Source of the DNA: JAOUEA01 sp038249195
GTDB lineage: Bacteria; Actinomycetota; UBA4738; HRBIN12
Reading direction: 5' to 3'
DNA length: 64,000 nucleotides
NCBI GenBank assembly: GCA_038249195.1
Contig: JBBRWM010000002.1
Span: 372,001-436,000 of the forward strand
The notes under the pieces were generated by a model, which did not search any database, was not told the origin of the DNA, and was given only the letters and a program-made list of their open reading frames with translations. The translations under genes and the position numbers were made by a program. Below, piece by piece: positions 1 to 8,978 of this stretch; position 1 is the stretch's first letter; each line of letters opens with the position of its first letter.

Positions 1-657
1 TGGGAGCCGGCCCGCCTCGTCGTGGCGGCCGCACACGACTACGTCATCGAAGCCAATTGGAAAACCATCACGGAGAACTACCACGAGTGCTACCACTGTC
101 CATCGATCCACCCGGAGCTCTGTGCGGTCACGCAGGCGGACTCCGGCGAGAACTATCCGCACGACGGCCTGTGGGTGGGGGGATCCATGGTCCTGAAGGA
201 TTTCGCCCAGACCATGTCGCTCACCGGTGAGTCCGGGGGCGTGCCCATCCGCGGTCTGGACCCGAGGCAGCTCCGCGAGGTCTTCTACTTCGGCCTGTTC
301 CCGAACCTGCTCCTCAGCCTGCATCCCGATTACGTCATGACGCACCGGTTCGAGGCGCTGGGGCCGGGCCGCACGAAGGTGGAATGCCACTGGCTGTTCC
401 CGCCGGAGGCTGGGGACCGCCCGGACTTCTCGCCCGACTACGCCAGCTCGTTCTGGGACATCACCAACCGGGAAGATTGGCTCGCCTGCGAATCCGTGTA
501 CCGGGGCCTGCAGTCCGACGGCTTCCGCCAGGGGCCGTTCGCTTGGAGCGAGGACGAGGTCCACATCTTCATGGCCATGGTCGCCCAGGGATACCTCGAC
601 GGCCGTGCCACGAGGCCGCGGCAGGTCCACGAGCTCGCGGAGAGGTCCGGCGTCTGA
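1..657 (+). CDS. Rieske non-heme iron oxygenase alpha subunit, C-terminal part (5' end outside window)
   Basis: The frame is open from the first base, so the N-terminal Rieske [2Fe-2S] domain lies upstream and only 218 residues of the catalytic (SRPBCC-fold) domain are present. The mononuclear iron site is visible: ENYHECYHCPSIH gives the H-x4-H pair (fragment residues 32 and 37), and an acidic ligand is expected in the later NREDW segment. This family uses O2 and electrons from a separate reductase to hydroxylate or oxidatively demethylate small molecules. The two DmdA/GcvT-like genes that follow suggest an N- or S-methylated substrate such as a betaine. That is inference from context. No reductase gene is visible downstream. 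Confidence 0.88.
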   Translation, partial: WEPARLVVAAAHDYVIEANWKTITENYHECYHCPSIHPELCAVTQADSGENYPHDGLWVGGSMVLKDFAQTMSLTGESGGVPIRGLDPRQLREVFYFGLFPNLLLSLHPDYVMTHRFEALGPGRTKVECHWLFPPEAGDRPDFSPDYASSFWDITNREDWLACESVYRGLQSDGFRQGPFAWSEDEVHIFMAMVAQGYLDGRATRPRQVHELAERSGV

Positions 658-815
658 CTCCGCCAACCGGCTCCTCGTGACCGAGGGTCAGGAGGGGACG
701 TTGCACCGCGGGCCCGCCGCTCCCAACATGGCGCGGGCCGTCGGGAGGCCCGCCGGCAGACCCAGGCAGGCCGACGTTGGCGGGGCCCGCGGGTGAGAGC
801 TGAGAGGGGATTCAG

Positions 816-1970
816 ATGACCGAATTCGACATGAGTCTGGTGCAACGCGGAGCGCGCAACCGGCGCACGCCCTACTACGAGGCCACGCAGAAGTACTCGC
901 CGCTGGGCTACACCGTCTACAACCACATGTACTTCCCGATCCGCTTCGATTCGTTCGAGAACGAGTTCGAGTCCCTGTTGAACGACGTGACGCTGTGGGA
1001 CGTATCGGTGGAGCGCTGCCTGGAGATCTCCGGCCCGGACGGCTTCGCCTTCGCACAGCTGCTGACGCCTCGCGACCTCTCGGCGTGCGCCGTGGGCCAG
1101 GCCAAGTACGTGTTGATCTGCGATGCGGACGGCGGCATCATCAACGACCCCGTCCTCACGCGCATGGACGAGAACACGTTCTGGTTCGCGCTCGCGTCCT
1201 CCGACGCGCTGCTGTTCGCACGCGGGCTCAAGAATGCCTACCCCGACATGGACGTCACCATCAAGGAGGCCGACGTCGCGCCGCTGCAGGTGCAGGGGCC
1301 TAAGTCGAGGGATCTCATGGTGAAGCTGCTGGGCGATGAGATCTTGGATCTGAAGTACTACTTCTGGCGCGAGGCGAAGATCGCGGGCGTGCCCGTGGTC
1401 GTCACGCGCACGGGATGGACATCGGAGGTTGGCTACGAGGTCTACACCACCGACACGGCCCGCGGGAACGAGGTCTTCGAGGCGATCATGGAGGCGGGCG
1501 GCGAGTTCAACATCAAGCCCACCGGGCCCAGCGACATCCGCCGGATCGAAGGCGCCATCTTCAACTGGGGCGCCGACATGACCTATGAGCACAACGCGTT
1601 CGAGCTCGGCCTCGACCGGCTGGTCAACTTCGACCTCAGCGACGACGCGTGCATCTCCATGGCGTCCTATCGGCGGATCCGCTCCGCGGGCGTCTCCCGC
1701 AAGCTCAACGGCGTGACGTTCGACGGGGAGCGCTTCCCGGCGCTCAACAACGTGAAGTGGCCGGCCTCGCTGGACGGAGCCCACGTGGGTCATGTGACCT
1801 CCGCCATCTACTCGCCCCGGCTGCAGTTGAATCTCGGCTACTGCTGGCTGCCCGCGACCGAGAGCACCTTGGGGCGTCAGGTGCAGGTGGCCACCGAGTG
1901 GGGCCCGCGCACCGCGACGGTGGTCGAGATGCCGTTCGTGGATCCGTCGAAGAAGATCCCCGTCGGCTGA
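816..1970 (+). CDS. DmdA/GcvT-family THF-dependent demethylase (aminomethyltransferase fold), paralogue 1
   Basis: This 384-residue protein has the full-length folate-binding GcvT fold with a C-terminal barrel. Motifs resemble DmdA (dimethylsulfoniopropionate demethylase) more than glycine-cleavage T protein: YNHMYFP near residue 34, WDVSVER, GGIINDPVL where T proteins usually have IDDL, a VQGP turn, RTGWTSEVGYEV, and RRIEG. Family members transfer a methyl or methylene group to tetrahydrofolate. Whether the substrate is DMSP, a betaine or dimethylglycine cannot be read from sequence. A purine-rich GAGAGGGGA precedes the ATG. It lies 158 bp after the Rieske gene and 111 bp before a second copy of the same family. 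Confidence 0.85.
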   Translation: MTEFDMSLVQRGARNRRTPYYEATQKYSPLGYTVYNHMYFPIRFDSFENEFESLLNDVTLWDVSVERCLEISGPDGFAFAQLLTPRDLSACAVGQAKYVLICDADGGIINDPVLTRMDENTFWFALASSDALLFARGLKNAYPDMDVTIKEADVAPLQVQGPKSRDLMVKLLGDEILDLKYYFWREAKIAGVPVVVTRTGWTSEVGYEVYTTDTARGNEVFEAIMEAGGEFNIKPTGPSDIRRIEGAIFNWGADMTYEHNAFELGLDRLVNFDLSDDACISMASYRRIRSAGVSRKLNGVTFDGERFPALNNVKWPASLDGAHVGHVTSAIYSPRLQLNLGYCWLPATESTLGRQVQVATEWGPRTATVVEMPFVDPSKKIPVG

Positions 1971-2081
1971 GCCACCGGGCGTCCCGCGTCGAGGCGATTT
2001 GCCTCCGCCCGCCGGGTTGAACGATGATTCAGCTCGGCGCCGCGCTGCGCCTGCCCGCCGACACGAACAGGAGCCTCAGCG

Positions 2082-3260
2082 ATGGCCAATGAACGCCGGG
2101 AGATGCTCGAGAAGAGCGCGATCCTGTACTTCGGACCGTGGTATCGCCGATCGCCCTTCTTCAACGCGACCCGCCGGGCCGGATGTACCTCCTACGACAT
2201 CTACAACCACATGTACCTCCCCGCGTACTACGACGATCCGGAGGTGGAGTACTGGGCGCTGAACGACGGCGTGACGATGTGGGACGTGGGCGTGGAGCGC
2301 ACCGTCGAGGTGAGCGGTCCGGATGCCGACCGCCTGATCGACATGCTCACCTGCCGCGACCTCACGAAGTGCGCCGTGAAACAGGGCAAGTACATGCTGG
2401 TGACGGCCCCCGACGGCTCGATCGTCAACGATCCGGTCCTCCTGCATGTGGGTGAGAACCGCTGGTGGATGCAACTCGCCGACTCCGACGCGGGCCTCTA
2501 CGCGTTGGGCGTGGCGGCGAGCAGCGGGTTGGATGCGAAGGTGAGCCTGCCCGACGTCCATCCCATGCAGGTGCAGGGACCCGCGTCGGCGAAGACCCTC
2601 GAGAAGCTGGTCGGATCCGCGATCTACGACATCAAGTACTACTGGATCGAGGAGTTCGAGATCCGCGGCATCCCCGTGGTGATCAGCCGCACCGGCTGGA
2701 CGGCGATCCCCGGGTTCGAGGTCAACCTGCTGGACGGGTCAAGAGGGGATGAGCTCTGGGATGCGGTGGCCGAGACCGGCGCCGAGTTCGACATCCGTCC
2801 GATCGCTCCGTGCGAGGGACGCCGGATCGAGGGCGGGATCTTCAACTATGGATCCGACATCCGCCTGGGCGACACCCCGCTGCACGTGATGGGGCTCGAG
2901 CGCCTGGTGGAGGAGCAGCCGCAGGACTACATCGGGAAGGATGCGCTCGAGGCGCTGCGCGCCCGCGGGGTCGATCGCAAGCTGGTCGGGATCGAGCTCG
3001 AGGGCGACGAGCTTCGCGCGGAGATGTCCGAGTACTGGTACGTGTCCGCACATGGCAAGCAGGTCGGACACATGACGGACGCCGTGTGGTCACCCGGCCT
3101 CAAGAAGAACATCGGCTACGTGTGGGTGCCGATCGAGCTCGCCGAGCCGGGCAACCGCCTCGACGTGGAGGCGGAGAACGGAGAGCACATCGCCGGCGTC
3201 ACGGCCGCGATCCCGTTCGTCGACCCGCGCAAGGAGCGCCCCGCGGCAACTCTCAGGTAG
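2082..3260 (+). CDS. DmdA/GcvT-family THF-dependent demethylase, paralogue 2
   Basis: This 392-residue paralogue of the preceding gene shares every block: YNHMYLP, VTMWDVGVERTVEV, LTCRDLTKCAV, IVNDPVL, MQVQGP, KYYWIEEFEIRGIPVV, RTGWT, RRIEGGIFNYG and GLERLV. Like its neighbour it has the IVNDPVL form typical of DmdA-like proteins, not the IDDL form of glycine-cleavage GcvT. The ATG follows AGGAGC by seven bases. A tandem pair may form a heteromer, handle successive demethylations, or have diverged in substrate. The Rieske-DmdA-DmdA order suggests a degradative pathway for methylated compounds feeding one-carbon units to THF. A terminator is not evident after it. Confidence 0.85.
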   Translation: MANERREMLEKSAILYFGPWYRRSPFFNATRRAGCTSYDIYNHMYLPAYYDDPEVEYWALNDGVTMWDVGVERTVEVSGPDADRLIDMLTCRDLTKCAVKQGKYMLVTAPDGSIVNDPVLLHVGENRWWMQLADSDAGLYALGVAASSGLDAKVSLPDVHPMQVQGPASAKTLEKLVGSAIYDIKYYWIEEFEIRGIPVVISRTGWTAIPGFEVNLLDGSRGDELWDAVAETGAEFDIRPIAPCEGRRIEGGIFNYGSDIRLGDTPLHVMGLERLVEEQPQDYIGKDALEALRARGVDRKLVGIELEGDELRAEMSEYWYVSAHGKQVGHMTDAVWSPGLKKNIGYVWVPIELAEPGNRLDVEAENGEHIAGVTAAIPFVDPRKERPAATLR

Positions 3261-3343
3261 TTCACAGGCCCATCGGCGAACCCGCCGGTACCATGGAGCG
3301 AATCCCTCGGGAGATCACCGATCCCCTTCCTGGAGGCTGTTGC

Positions 3344-4459
3344 ATGCGCAAGTTCAAGATCTTGATCCCCACCATGTTGATCGCCGTGCTCGCCACCGCG
3401 TGCTCGGTCGACCTCGGACCCAAGGGAGCCTCGCCGGGCGCGGCCGCCCCCTTCGCCCAGCCACCGCTACCCGGCGGTGGCAAGCAGCCGGTCGAAGCCG
3501 TCGTGCGGCGCGTGCTCCCCGCGGTGGTGAACGTCACGTCCGACATCTTCCAACAGGACGCCACCGGCAACGCTCAGCAGGGCCAGGGCGTGGGCACGGG
3601 CTTCATCGTGCGCTCCGACGGCGTGATCGTCACGAACTGCCACGTCGTGGAGCGGGCCTCCAAGATCACGGTGTCCACCTCCGCCGACAAGCCGGTTCAG
3701 TACGACGCCCGCGTGATCGGGGGAGACTGCCTGAACGACGTCGCGGTCTTGAAGATCGACGCCACCGGGCTCCCGACGGTCGACCTCGGCAGCTCCGACG
3801 GCCTGCAACTAGGCCAGGGCGTGGTGGCCCTCGGCTACGCGCTCGCGCTCGAAGGTGGCCCGTCGGTCTCCACGGGGATCGTGTCCGGCCTCAACCGCAC
3901 CATCAAGGCGCAGGACCCCGGTTGCACGATCTGTCAGAACTTCGCGCGCACGTACACCGGCGTGATCCAGACGGATGCCGCGATCAACCACGGCAACTCG
4001 GGTGGACCGCTCGTGGACATGCAGGGTCGCGTCGTAGGGATCAACTCGGCCGGCGACGACAACGCGCAGAACATCGGCTTCGCGATCGCGATCGACTCGG
4101 TGAAGGACACCGTCGCGCAGGCTGAGGCGAACCCGCTCGCTCCCGTGGCCTACCTCGGGGTGTCCACGCAGAGCGTGAACGGCGCCCTCGCCAGCCAGTT
4201 CCAACTGAGCTCGGACACAGGTGCCTACGTGGTGGCGACCACCGCGGACGGCCCCGCCGCATCGGCAGGGCTCAAGCAGGGCGACGTCATCGTGTCGGTG
4301 GACGGCAAGGCAGTCAAGACGGCGGACGACCTCGGTTCGGTCCTCGCCGGCCTCGCCCCGGGTCAGAAGGTCGCCGTGGGTCTCGTGGGCACGGACGGGA
4401 GCCGCCGGTCGATCGAGGTCACACTGGGCACGCGCCCGCTGCCGACGACGCTTCCCTAG
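3344..4459 (+). CDS. HtrA/DegP-like serine protease with PDZ domain, predicted lipoprotein
   Basis: This 371-residue protein has a lipoprotein-type signal (hydrophobic segment then LATAC, Cys20), followed by a Pro/Gly-rich linker, a trypsin-like domain and one PDZ domain from about residue 270. The catalytic triad is readable as His100 (TNCHVVERA), Asp132 (NDVAVLKID) and Ser219 (GNSGGPL). It should act outside the membrane in protein quality control. The ATG is chosen because GGAGG lies seven bases upstream and the signal sequence begins there, although the frame is open much further upstream. A TACCAT box at 3289-3294 could be its -10. A strong hairpin begins at its stop codon. Confidence 0.93.
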   Translation: MRKFKILIPTMLIAVLATACSVDLGPKGASPGAAAPFAQPPLPGGGKQPVEAVVRRVLPAVVNVTSDIFQQDATGNAQQGQGVGTGFIVRSDGVIVTNCHVVERASKITVSTSADKPVQYDARVIGGDCLNDVAVLKIDATGLPTVDLGSSDGLQLGQGVVALGYALALEGGPSVSTGIVSGLNRTIKAQDPGCTICQNFARTYTGVIQTDAAINHGNSGGPLVDMQGRVVGINSAGDDNAQNIGFAIAIDSVKDTVAQAEANPLAPVAYLGVSTQSVNGALASQFQLSSDTGAYVVATTADGPAASAGLKQGDVIVSVDGKAVKTADDLGSVLAGLAPGQKVAVGLVGTDGSRRSIEVTLGTRPLPTTLP

Positions 4460-4482
4460 CCCGCAGGCCCGGGGCTGCGGGC
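4459..4482 (+). terminator. GC-rich hairpin at the end of the htrA-like gene
   Basis: GCCCGCAG (4459-4466) and CTGCGGGC (4475-4482) form an 8-bp perfect stem with an 8-base loop, starting at the stop codon of the protease gene. There is no U-tract, as is common in high-GC actinobacterial terminators. It separates the protease from trmI, whose own promoter box lies only eight bases further on. Confidence 0.6.
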
Positions 4483-4501
4483 CCTGCGCTAGCCTGGGCG
4501 C

Positions 4502-5335
4502 ATGGAGGCCCCGAGCAACGACACCGACCCGCCGGGAGAGAACCCGGTGGGTCGGCTGTTCGAGGCGGGGGAGCGGGCGATGCTGGTCGATCAGCGCGAT
4601 CGCACGTACCTCCTCGAGCTGCGCACGGGAGCCACCTACCACACACATTCGGGGACGCTGGGTCACGACGCCGTGATCGGGCACTCGGAGGGGACGCGGG
4701 TGACCACTGCCAAGGGCATGGTGCTGACCGCGTTCCGCCCGCGGTTCGCGGACTTCGTCCTCAAGATGCCGCGGGGTGCCCAGGTCATCTACCCCAAGGA
4801 CCTCGGGCCTATCGTGACGTACGCCGACGTGTACCCGGGGGCGCGTGTGCTGGAGGCCGGCACCGGGTCGGGCGCGCTGACCATCGCGCTGTGCCGCGCC
4901 GTCGGCGATGCCGGCGTCATCGTCTCCTACGAGCTCCGCTCCGAACACCGCGAGCAGGCGGTGGAGAACGTGCGCGCCTTCTTCGGTTCCATCCCGTCCA
5001 ACCTGGAGCTCCGGGCCGGGGACCTCGGCGAGGTGGGAGCCACGAGCGAGCGGTACGACCGGGCCGTGCTCGACATGCCCGACCCCTGGACGCCGCTCCG
5101 CGCCCTCGCGGGCGTGCTGGAACCTGGCGGCGTCGTGTGCGCGTATCTGCCCACGACGCCCCAGATCCAGGAGTTCGTCCTAGCCTTGCGCCCCAACGGA
5201 TTCCTGCACATCGAAACGTTCGAGACGCTGAAGCGCGGATGGCACGTCACCGAGCGCAGCGTGCGTCCCGACCATCGCATGCAGGGTCACACGGGGTTCC
5301 TCACCGTGGCTCGGCTTGTCGGCGCGTCCGAGTAG
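4502..5335 (+). CDS. trmI: tRNA (adenine-58-N1)-methyltransferase TrmI
   Basis: This 277-residue class I SAM-dependent methyltransferase makes m1A58 in the T-loop of tRNA, normally as a homotetramer. Visible features are the N-terminal beta domain (residues 1-90), the PKDLGPIVTYADVYPGARVLE segment leading into the SAM loop EAGTGSGALTIAL (about 120-132), and LDMPDPW, the family's catalytic-site aspartate motif. It precedes the proteasome ATPase gene, as in M. tuberculosis (Rv2118c and Rv2115c). A TAGCCT box (4490-4495) ends six bases before the ATG with no Shine-Dalgarno, so the transcript is probably leaderless. Confidence 0.95.
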   Translation: MEAPSNDTDPPGENPVGRLFEAGERAMLVDQRDRTYLLELRTGATYHTHSGTLGHDAVIGHSEGTRVTTAKGMVLTAFRPRFADFVLKMPRGAQVIYPKDLGPIVTYADVYPGARVLEAGTGSGALTIALCRAVGDAGVIVSYELRSEHREQAVENVRAFFGSIPSNLELRAGDLGEVGATSERYDRAVLDMPDPWTPLRALAGVLEPGGVVCAYLPTTPQIQEFVLALRPNGFLHIETFETLKRGWHVTERSVRPDHRMQGHTGFLTVARLVGASE

Positions 5336-5450
5336 CGTGGGACCGCGATCCGGCCAACCTTGCGATCGGGCCTAAGCCTTCCGCCCGTGGATGCCGTAAA
5401 CCAGTAGGGAGAGGCGCGGCCGGCTCCACGGTTGTTGCCGGGACGCGACC

Positions 5451-5456
5451 TATACT
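5451..5456 (+). promoter_or_regulatory. -10 box of the proteasome ATPase gene
   Basis: TATACT matches the sigma-70 -10 consensus well and lies 27 bases before the ATG, leaving a short leader that contains GGAGG (5471-5475). No convincing -35 is seen at the expected distance. Confidence 0.45.
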
Positions 5457-5483
5457 CAGCGATCCGCGCCGGAGGTGAGACGG

Positions 5484-7226
5484 ATGCCGAACCACGAAGA
5501 CGAGATCGAGCGGTACGAGAAGCAGGCGCACGAGCTCCAGACGCAGGTGAAGTTCATGGAAGAAGAGGTCGGCCTCCTGCGCCGGCGTCTCACCAACGCG
5601 CCGCGACAGGTGAGCATCCTTGAAGAGAAGCTCATGGAGACGCGTGAGCAGCTCACGAAGGCGATGGGCCAGAACCAGAAGCTCGCGGACGCCCTGCGCG
5701 CTGAGCGCGACAAGATCGAGGCGCTGGTCGAGGAGGTCGAGAAACTCTCGCAACCGCCGGCCACCTTCGGCGTGTACCTGCGTTCGAACGAGGACGGGTC
5801 CCTCGACGTCGTCACGTCGGGCCGCAAGATGCGGGTCATGCCCGCTCCCGAGCTGGACGAGCGCGCCTTCCGTCCCGGCGTTCAGGTGGTCCTGAACGAG
5901 TCGTTGAACGTGGTGGAGGTCCTCGAGCCGGATCGCGCCGGCGAGGTGGCCAAGGTGAAGGATCGCCTCGGCGACGACCGAGTGATCGTCGTCGGACGCG
6001 GAGACGAGGAGCACGTGGCCCACCTCGCGGGCTCGCTCCTGGACGCCGCGCCGCGCGTTGGCGACAACGTGCTGTTCGACGGCCGTTCGAACGTTGCCAC
6101 CGAGGTCCTGCCCAAGGAGGAGGTCGAGGAGCTTGTCCTCGAGGAGATCCCCGATGTGACCTACGACGACATCGGCGGCCTGGAGGGGCAGATCGATGCC
6201 ATCCGTGACGCGGTCGAGCTCCCGTTCCTGTACGCGGAGCTGTTCCACGAGCACGAGCTCGAGCCGCCCAAGGGCGTGCTGCTCTACGGCCCTCCCGGCT
6301 GTGGGAAGACGCTGATCGCCAAGGCCGTGGCCAAGTCGCTCGCGGACAAGGTGCGCGAACGCACCGGTCGTGAAGACGCGCGCAGCTACTTCCTGAACGT
6401 GAAAGGCCCGGAGCTGCTCAACAAGTACGTGGGCGAGACGGAGCGTCAGATCCGCGAGATCTTCATCCGGGCCAAGGAGCGCAGCGAGGAGGGCCTCCCG
6501 GTCATCGTCTTCTTCGACGAGATGGATTCCATCTTCCGCACCCGTGGGACGGGGATCTCCTCCGACGTCGAGTCCACCATCGTGCCGCAGCTGCTGTCGG
6601 AGCTCGACGGCGTCGAGACCCTCAAGAACGTCGTCGTGATCGGGGCGTCCAACCGGGAGGACCTGATCGACCCCGCCATCCTGCGGCCCGGCCGCCTGGA
6701 CGTGAAGATCAAGATCGAGCGGCCCGACGCGGATCAGGCCCGCAACATCATGGCGAAGTACCTGCATCCCGTGGTCCCCATCCACCCCGACGAGGTCGCG
6801 CGCTCCGGCGGCAACTCGCAGCAGGCGTGCTTCCGCATGATCGACAAGACCATCGAGCAGATGTACGAGCCCAGCGACCGCAACCGGTTCCTCGAGGTCA
6901 CCTACGCCTCCGGCGACAAGGAGATCCTCTACTTCAAGGATTTCAACTCCGGGGCCATGATCGAGAACATCGTGCGCCGCGCCAAGAAGGATGCCATCAA
7001 GCGGTTCCTCTCCACCGGCGACAAGGGCATCAAGACGGAGGACATGCTCACGGCGATCCGTGACGAGTTCAAGGAGAACGAGGACCTCCCCAACACCACG
7101 AACCCGGACGATTGGGCACGGATCTCGGGCAAGAAGGGCGAACGTATCGTCTACGTCCGCACGCTGCTCGGTCACGACGGCGACGGCCGCCAGGTGGAGC
7201 GCGTGAACGCCGGACAGTACCTGTAA
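5484..7226 (+). CDS. mpa: Proteasome-associated AAA+ ATPase (Mpa/ARC)
   Basis: This 580-residue hexameric ATPase recognises pupylated proteins, unfolds them and feeds them into the 20S proteasome. Order: N-terminal coiled coil that binds Pup (about residues 5-85), tandem OB domain (90-220), then the AAA+ module with Walker A GPPGCGKT (about 268), Walker B VIVFFDEMD and an arginine-finger region GASNREDLIDPAILRPGRLD. The last residues are GQYL, the conserved C-terminal tail that docks into the PrcA ring. The ATG at 5484 is preferred over an in-frame GTG at 5475 because GGAGG at 5471-5475 is correctly spaced only for the ATG. Confidence 0.97.
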   Translation: MPNHEDEIERYEKQAHELQTQVKFMEEEVGLLRRRLTNAPRQVSILEEKLMETREQLTKAMGQNQKLADALRAERDKIEALVEEVEKLSQPPATFGVYLRSNEDGSLDVVTSGRKMRVMPAPELDERAFRPGVQVVLNESLNVVEVLEPDRAGEVAKVKDRLGDDRVIVVGRGDEEHVAHLAGSLLDAAPRVGDNVLFDGRSNVATEVLPKEEVEELVLEEIPDVTYDDIGGLEGQIDAIRDAVELPFLYAELFHEHELEPPKGVLLYGPPGCGKTLIAKAVAKSLADKVRERTGREDARSYFLNVKGPELLNKYVGETERQIREIFIRAKERSEEGLPVIVFFDEMDSIFRTRGTGISSDVESTIVPQLLSELDGVETLKNVVVIGASNREDLIDPAILRPGRLDVKIKIERPDADQARNIMAKYLHPVVPIHPDEVARSGGNSQQACFRMIDKTIEQMYEPSDRNRFLEVTYASGDKEILYFKDFNSGAMIENIVRRAKKDAIKRFLSTGDKGIKTEDMLTAIRDEFKENEDLPNTTNPDDWARISGKKGERIVYVRTLLGHDGDGRQVERVNAGQYL

Positions 7227-7235
7227 GGTGGCCCG

Positions 7236-8720
7236 ATGGCCATCCCCAAGGTCTTCGGCATCGAGACGGAGTACGGGATCGCCGCGGCCGGTGCGCCGGA
7301 CTTCAACCCGGTCCTGAGCTCCTCCCTGCTGATCTCCACATACGCCGGATCCCTGAGGAAGATCAGGTGGGACTACGAACAGGAGTCACCCCTGCGCGAC
7401 GCGCGGGGCTTCGAACCGGTCCCCGCGCGCGAGGGCTCCGACGAAGACCTGGGCTTGGCGAACGTGATCCTGCCCAACGGCGCCCGCTACTACGTGGATC
7501 ATGCGCATCCCGAATACTCGACGCCCGAGTGCATCACGGCTCGTGCGCTGGTGGTCCACGACAAGGCGGGGGAGCGGATCCTCGAGCGCTCGCTGGACGA
7601 GGTCCTCGCGGTCGTGCCGAGCGCCCCGCCCCTGTCGATCTACAAGAACAACAGCGACGGCAAGGGGAACTCCTACGGGACGCACGAGAACTACCTGGTG
7701 GACCGCGCCACGCCGTTCACGGACATCGTGCGGGACCTCACGCCCTTCCTCGTCTCGCGGATCGTCTTCACCGGCGCCGGCAAGGTGGGCGCGGAGGCGT
7801 CGTGGGACGAGCGCGGCCGCGCCCTCTTCCAGCTCACACAGCGCGCCGACTTCTTCGAAACGGAGGTAGGGCTCGAAACGACACTGAAGCGCCCCATCAT
7901 CAACACCCGGGACGAACCGCATGCGGACCCCGAGAAGTACCGTCGTCTGCACGTGATCATCGGGGATGCGAACATGTGCGAGGTCGCTTCGTTCCTCAAG
8001 ATCGGGACCACCGCGATCGTGTTGAAGATGATCGAAGATGCCTTCTTGCCGGATCTCACGCTCGAGACCCCCGTCGCGTCCCTGCACGAGGTCTCGCGCG
8101 ATCTCACCTTCACCGCGGAGATCCCCCTCGCGGACGGGCGTCGGCTCACCGCCATCCAGCTGCAATGGGAGTACTTCGAGAACGCGCGCAAGTTCGTGGA
8201 GCGCTTCGATGACACGCCTGAGAACCATGAGGTGCTCGGACGCTGGGAGTCCGTGCTCACCACCCTGGAGACCGACCCGTTCTCGCTCCACGGCCAGTTG
8301 GATTGGGTGGCCAAGTACCGCCTGGCCGCGGCCTATCGGGAACGCGACGCGCTGGCGTGGAACGACGCGAAGCTGCGGGCGATCGACCTGCAGTATCACG
8401 ACGTCCGCCGCGATCGCGGCCTGTATCAGCGCCTGGTGTCCTCGGGCAAGGTCGAGCGGCTCGTCACCGACGCCGAGGTGGACGAGGCCATCATGGAGCC
8501 GCCGGTGGATACCCGAGCGTATTTCCGCGGCAGGTGCATCTCCCGCTACCCCGAGGCCATCGCGGCCGCGTCCTGGGACTCGCTGATCGTGGACACGGGG
8601 GCCGACGCGCTGCAACGCATCCCGATGCGCGAGCCGTTGCGGGGGACGAAGGAGCACGTCGAGGGGCTGCTGGCCCAGGCGGAGAACGCCGCGGCCCTGG
8701 TGCGCCTCCTCGAGGGTTGA
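7236..8720 (+). CDS. dop: Depupylase/Pup deamidase Dop
   Basis: This 494-residue member of the carboxylate-amine ligase-like Pup ligase family starts FGIETEYGIAAAG, which carries the magnesium-ligand and catalytic acidic residues. It contains the long insertion after strand one (about residues 30-75, the Dop loop) that separates Dop from PafA. Dop removes Pup from substrates and, in species whose Pup ends in Gln, deamidates that residue. Here Pup already ends in Glu, so depupylation is the likely job. A TAAGGT box overlaps the mpa stop codon and ends six bases before the ATG, so an extra leaderless promoter is possible besides read-through from mpa. Confidence 0.96.
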   Translation: MAIPKVFGIETEYGIAAAGAPDFNPVLSSSLLISTYAGSLRKIRWDYEQESPLRDARGFEPVPAREGSDEDLGLANVILPNGARYYVDHAHPEYSTPECITARALVVHDKAGERILERSLDEVLAVVPSAPPLSIYKNNSDGKGNSYGTHENYLVDRATPFTDIVRDLTPFLVSRIVFTGAGKVGAEASWDERGRALFQLTQRADFFETEVGLETTLKRPIINTRDEPHADPEKYRRLHVIIGDANMCEVASFLKIGTTAIVLKMIEDAFLPDLTLETPVASLHEVSRDLTFTAEIPLADGRRLTAIQLQWEYFENARKFVERFDDTPENHEVLGRWESVLTTLETDPFSLHGQLDWVAKYRLAAAYRERDALAWNDAKLRAIDLQYHDVRRDRGLYQRLVSSGKVERLVTDAEVDEAIMEPPVDTRAYFRGRCISRYPEAIAAASWDSLIVDTGADALQRIPMREPLRGTKEHVEGLLAQAENAAALVRLLEG

Positions 8721-8743
8721 GGGGTTCAGGCCCCGGCCGCCGC

Positions 8744-8749
8744 TACGAT
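8744..8749 (+). promoter_or_regulatory. -10 box upstream of pup
   Basis: TACGAT lies 25 bases before the pup GTG in the 54-bp dop-pup gap. It could drive an internal pup-prcB-prcA transcript. The -35 is not clear. Confidence 0.35.
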
Positions 8750-8774
8750 AGTCGCACGGAAAGGAGCTACGCCC

Positions 8775-8978
8775 GTGCCGCAGGAGCAAGAGCAGAAGAA
8801 GGTCCAGAAGAAGGGTGGGGGAGCCGGAGACGACGCGGACGCCGGTCAGGTGGAGGCGTCCTCCAAGGCCGCCGGACTGAAGGACGAGATGGACGACATC
8901 CTCGAGGAGATCGATTCGGTGCTCGAGGAGAACGCCGAGGAGTTCGTCAAGAGCTACGTCCAGAAGGGCGGAGAGTGA
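8775..8978 (+). CDS. pup: Prokaryotic ubiquitin-like protein Pup
   Basis: This 67-residue protein tag is attached to substrate lysines by PafA. It has the expected build: a charged disordered N-terminus, then the conserved helical segment DEMDDILEEIDSVLEEN that binds the Mpa coiled coil, and the end EFVKSYVQKGGE. The C-terminus is GGE, not GGQ, so the glutamate needed by PafA is directly encoded and no deamidation step is required. The GTG start follows AAGGAG by eight bases. Its stop overlaps the prcB start by four bases (GTGA). Confidence 0.97.
   Translation: MPQEQEQKKVQKKGGGAGDDADAGQVEASSKAAGLKDEMDDILEEIDSVLEENAEEFVKSYVQKGGE

Noticed and set aside
658..815. Riboswitch before the first DmdA-like gene
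   Set aside because: The region is GC-rich with weak self-complementarity but none of the conserved cores of the glycine, SAM or cobalamin classes that I could recognise.
438..1793. Long open frame antisense to the first DmdA-like gene
   Set aside because: It is Arg/Val/His-rich low-information sequence mirroring a well-conserved sense gene.
5301..7175. Long open frame antisense to the proteasome ATPase gene
   Set aside because: High-GC codon bias opens the complementary frame. The sense strand encodes all Mpa motifs, and the antisense product resembles no protein and lacks a ribosome-binding site.
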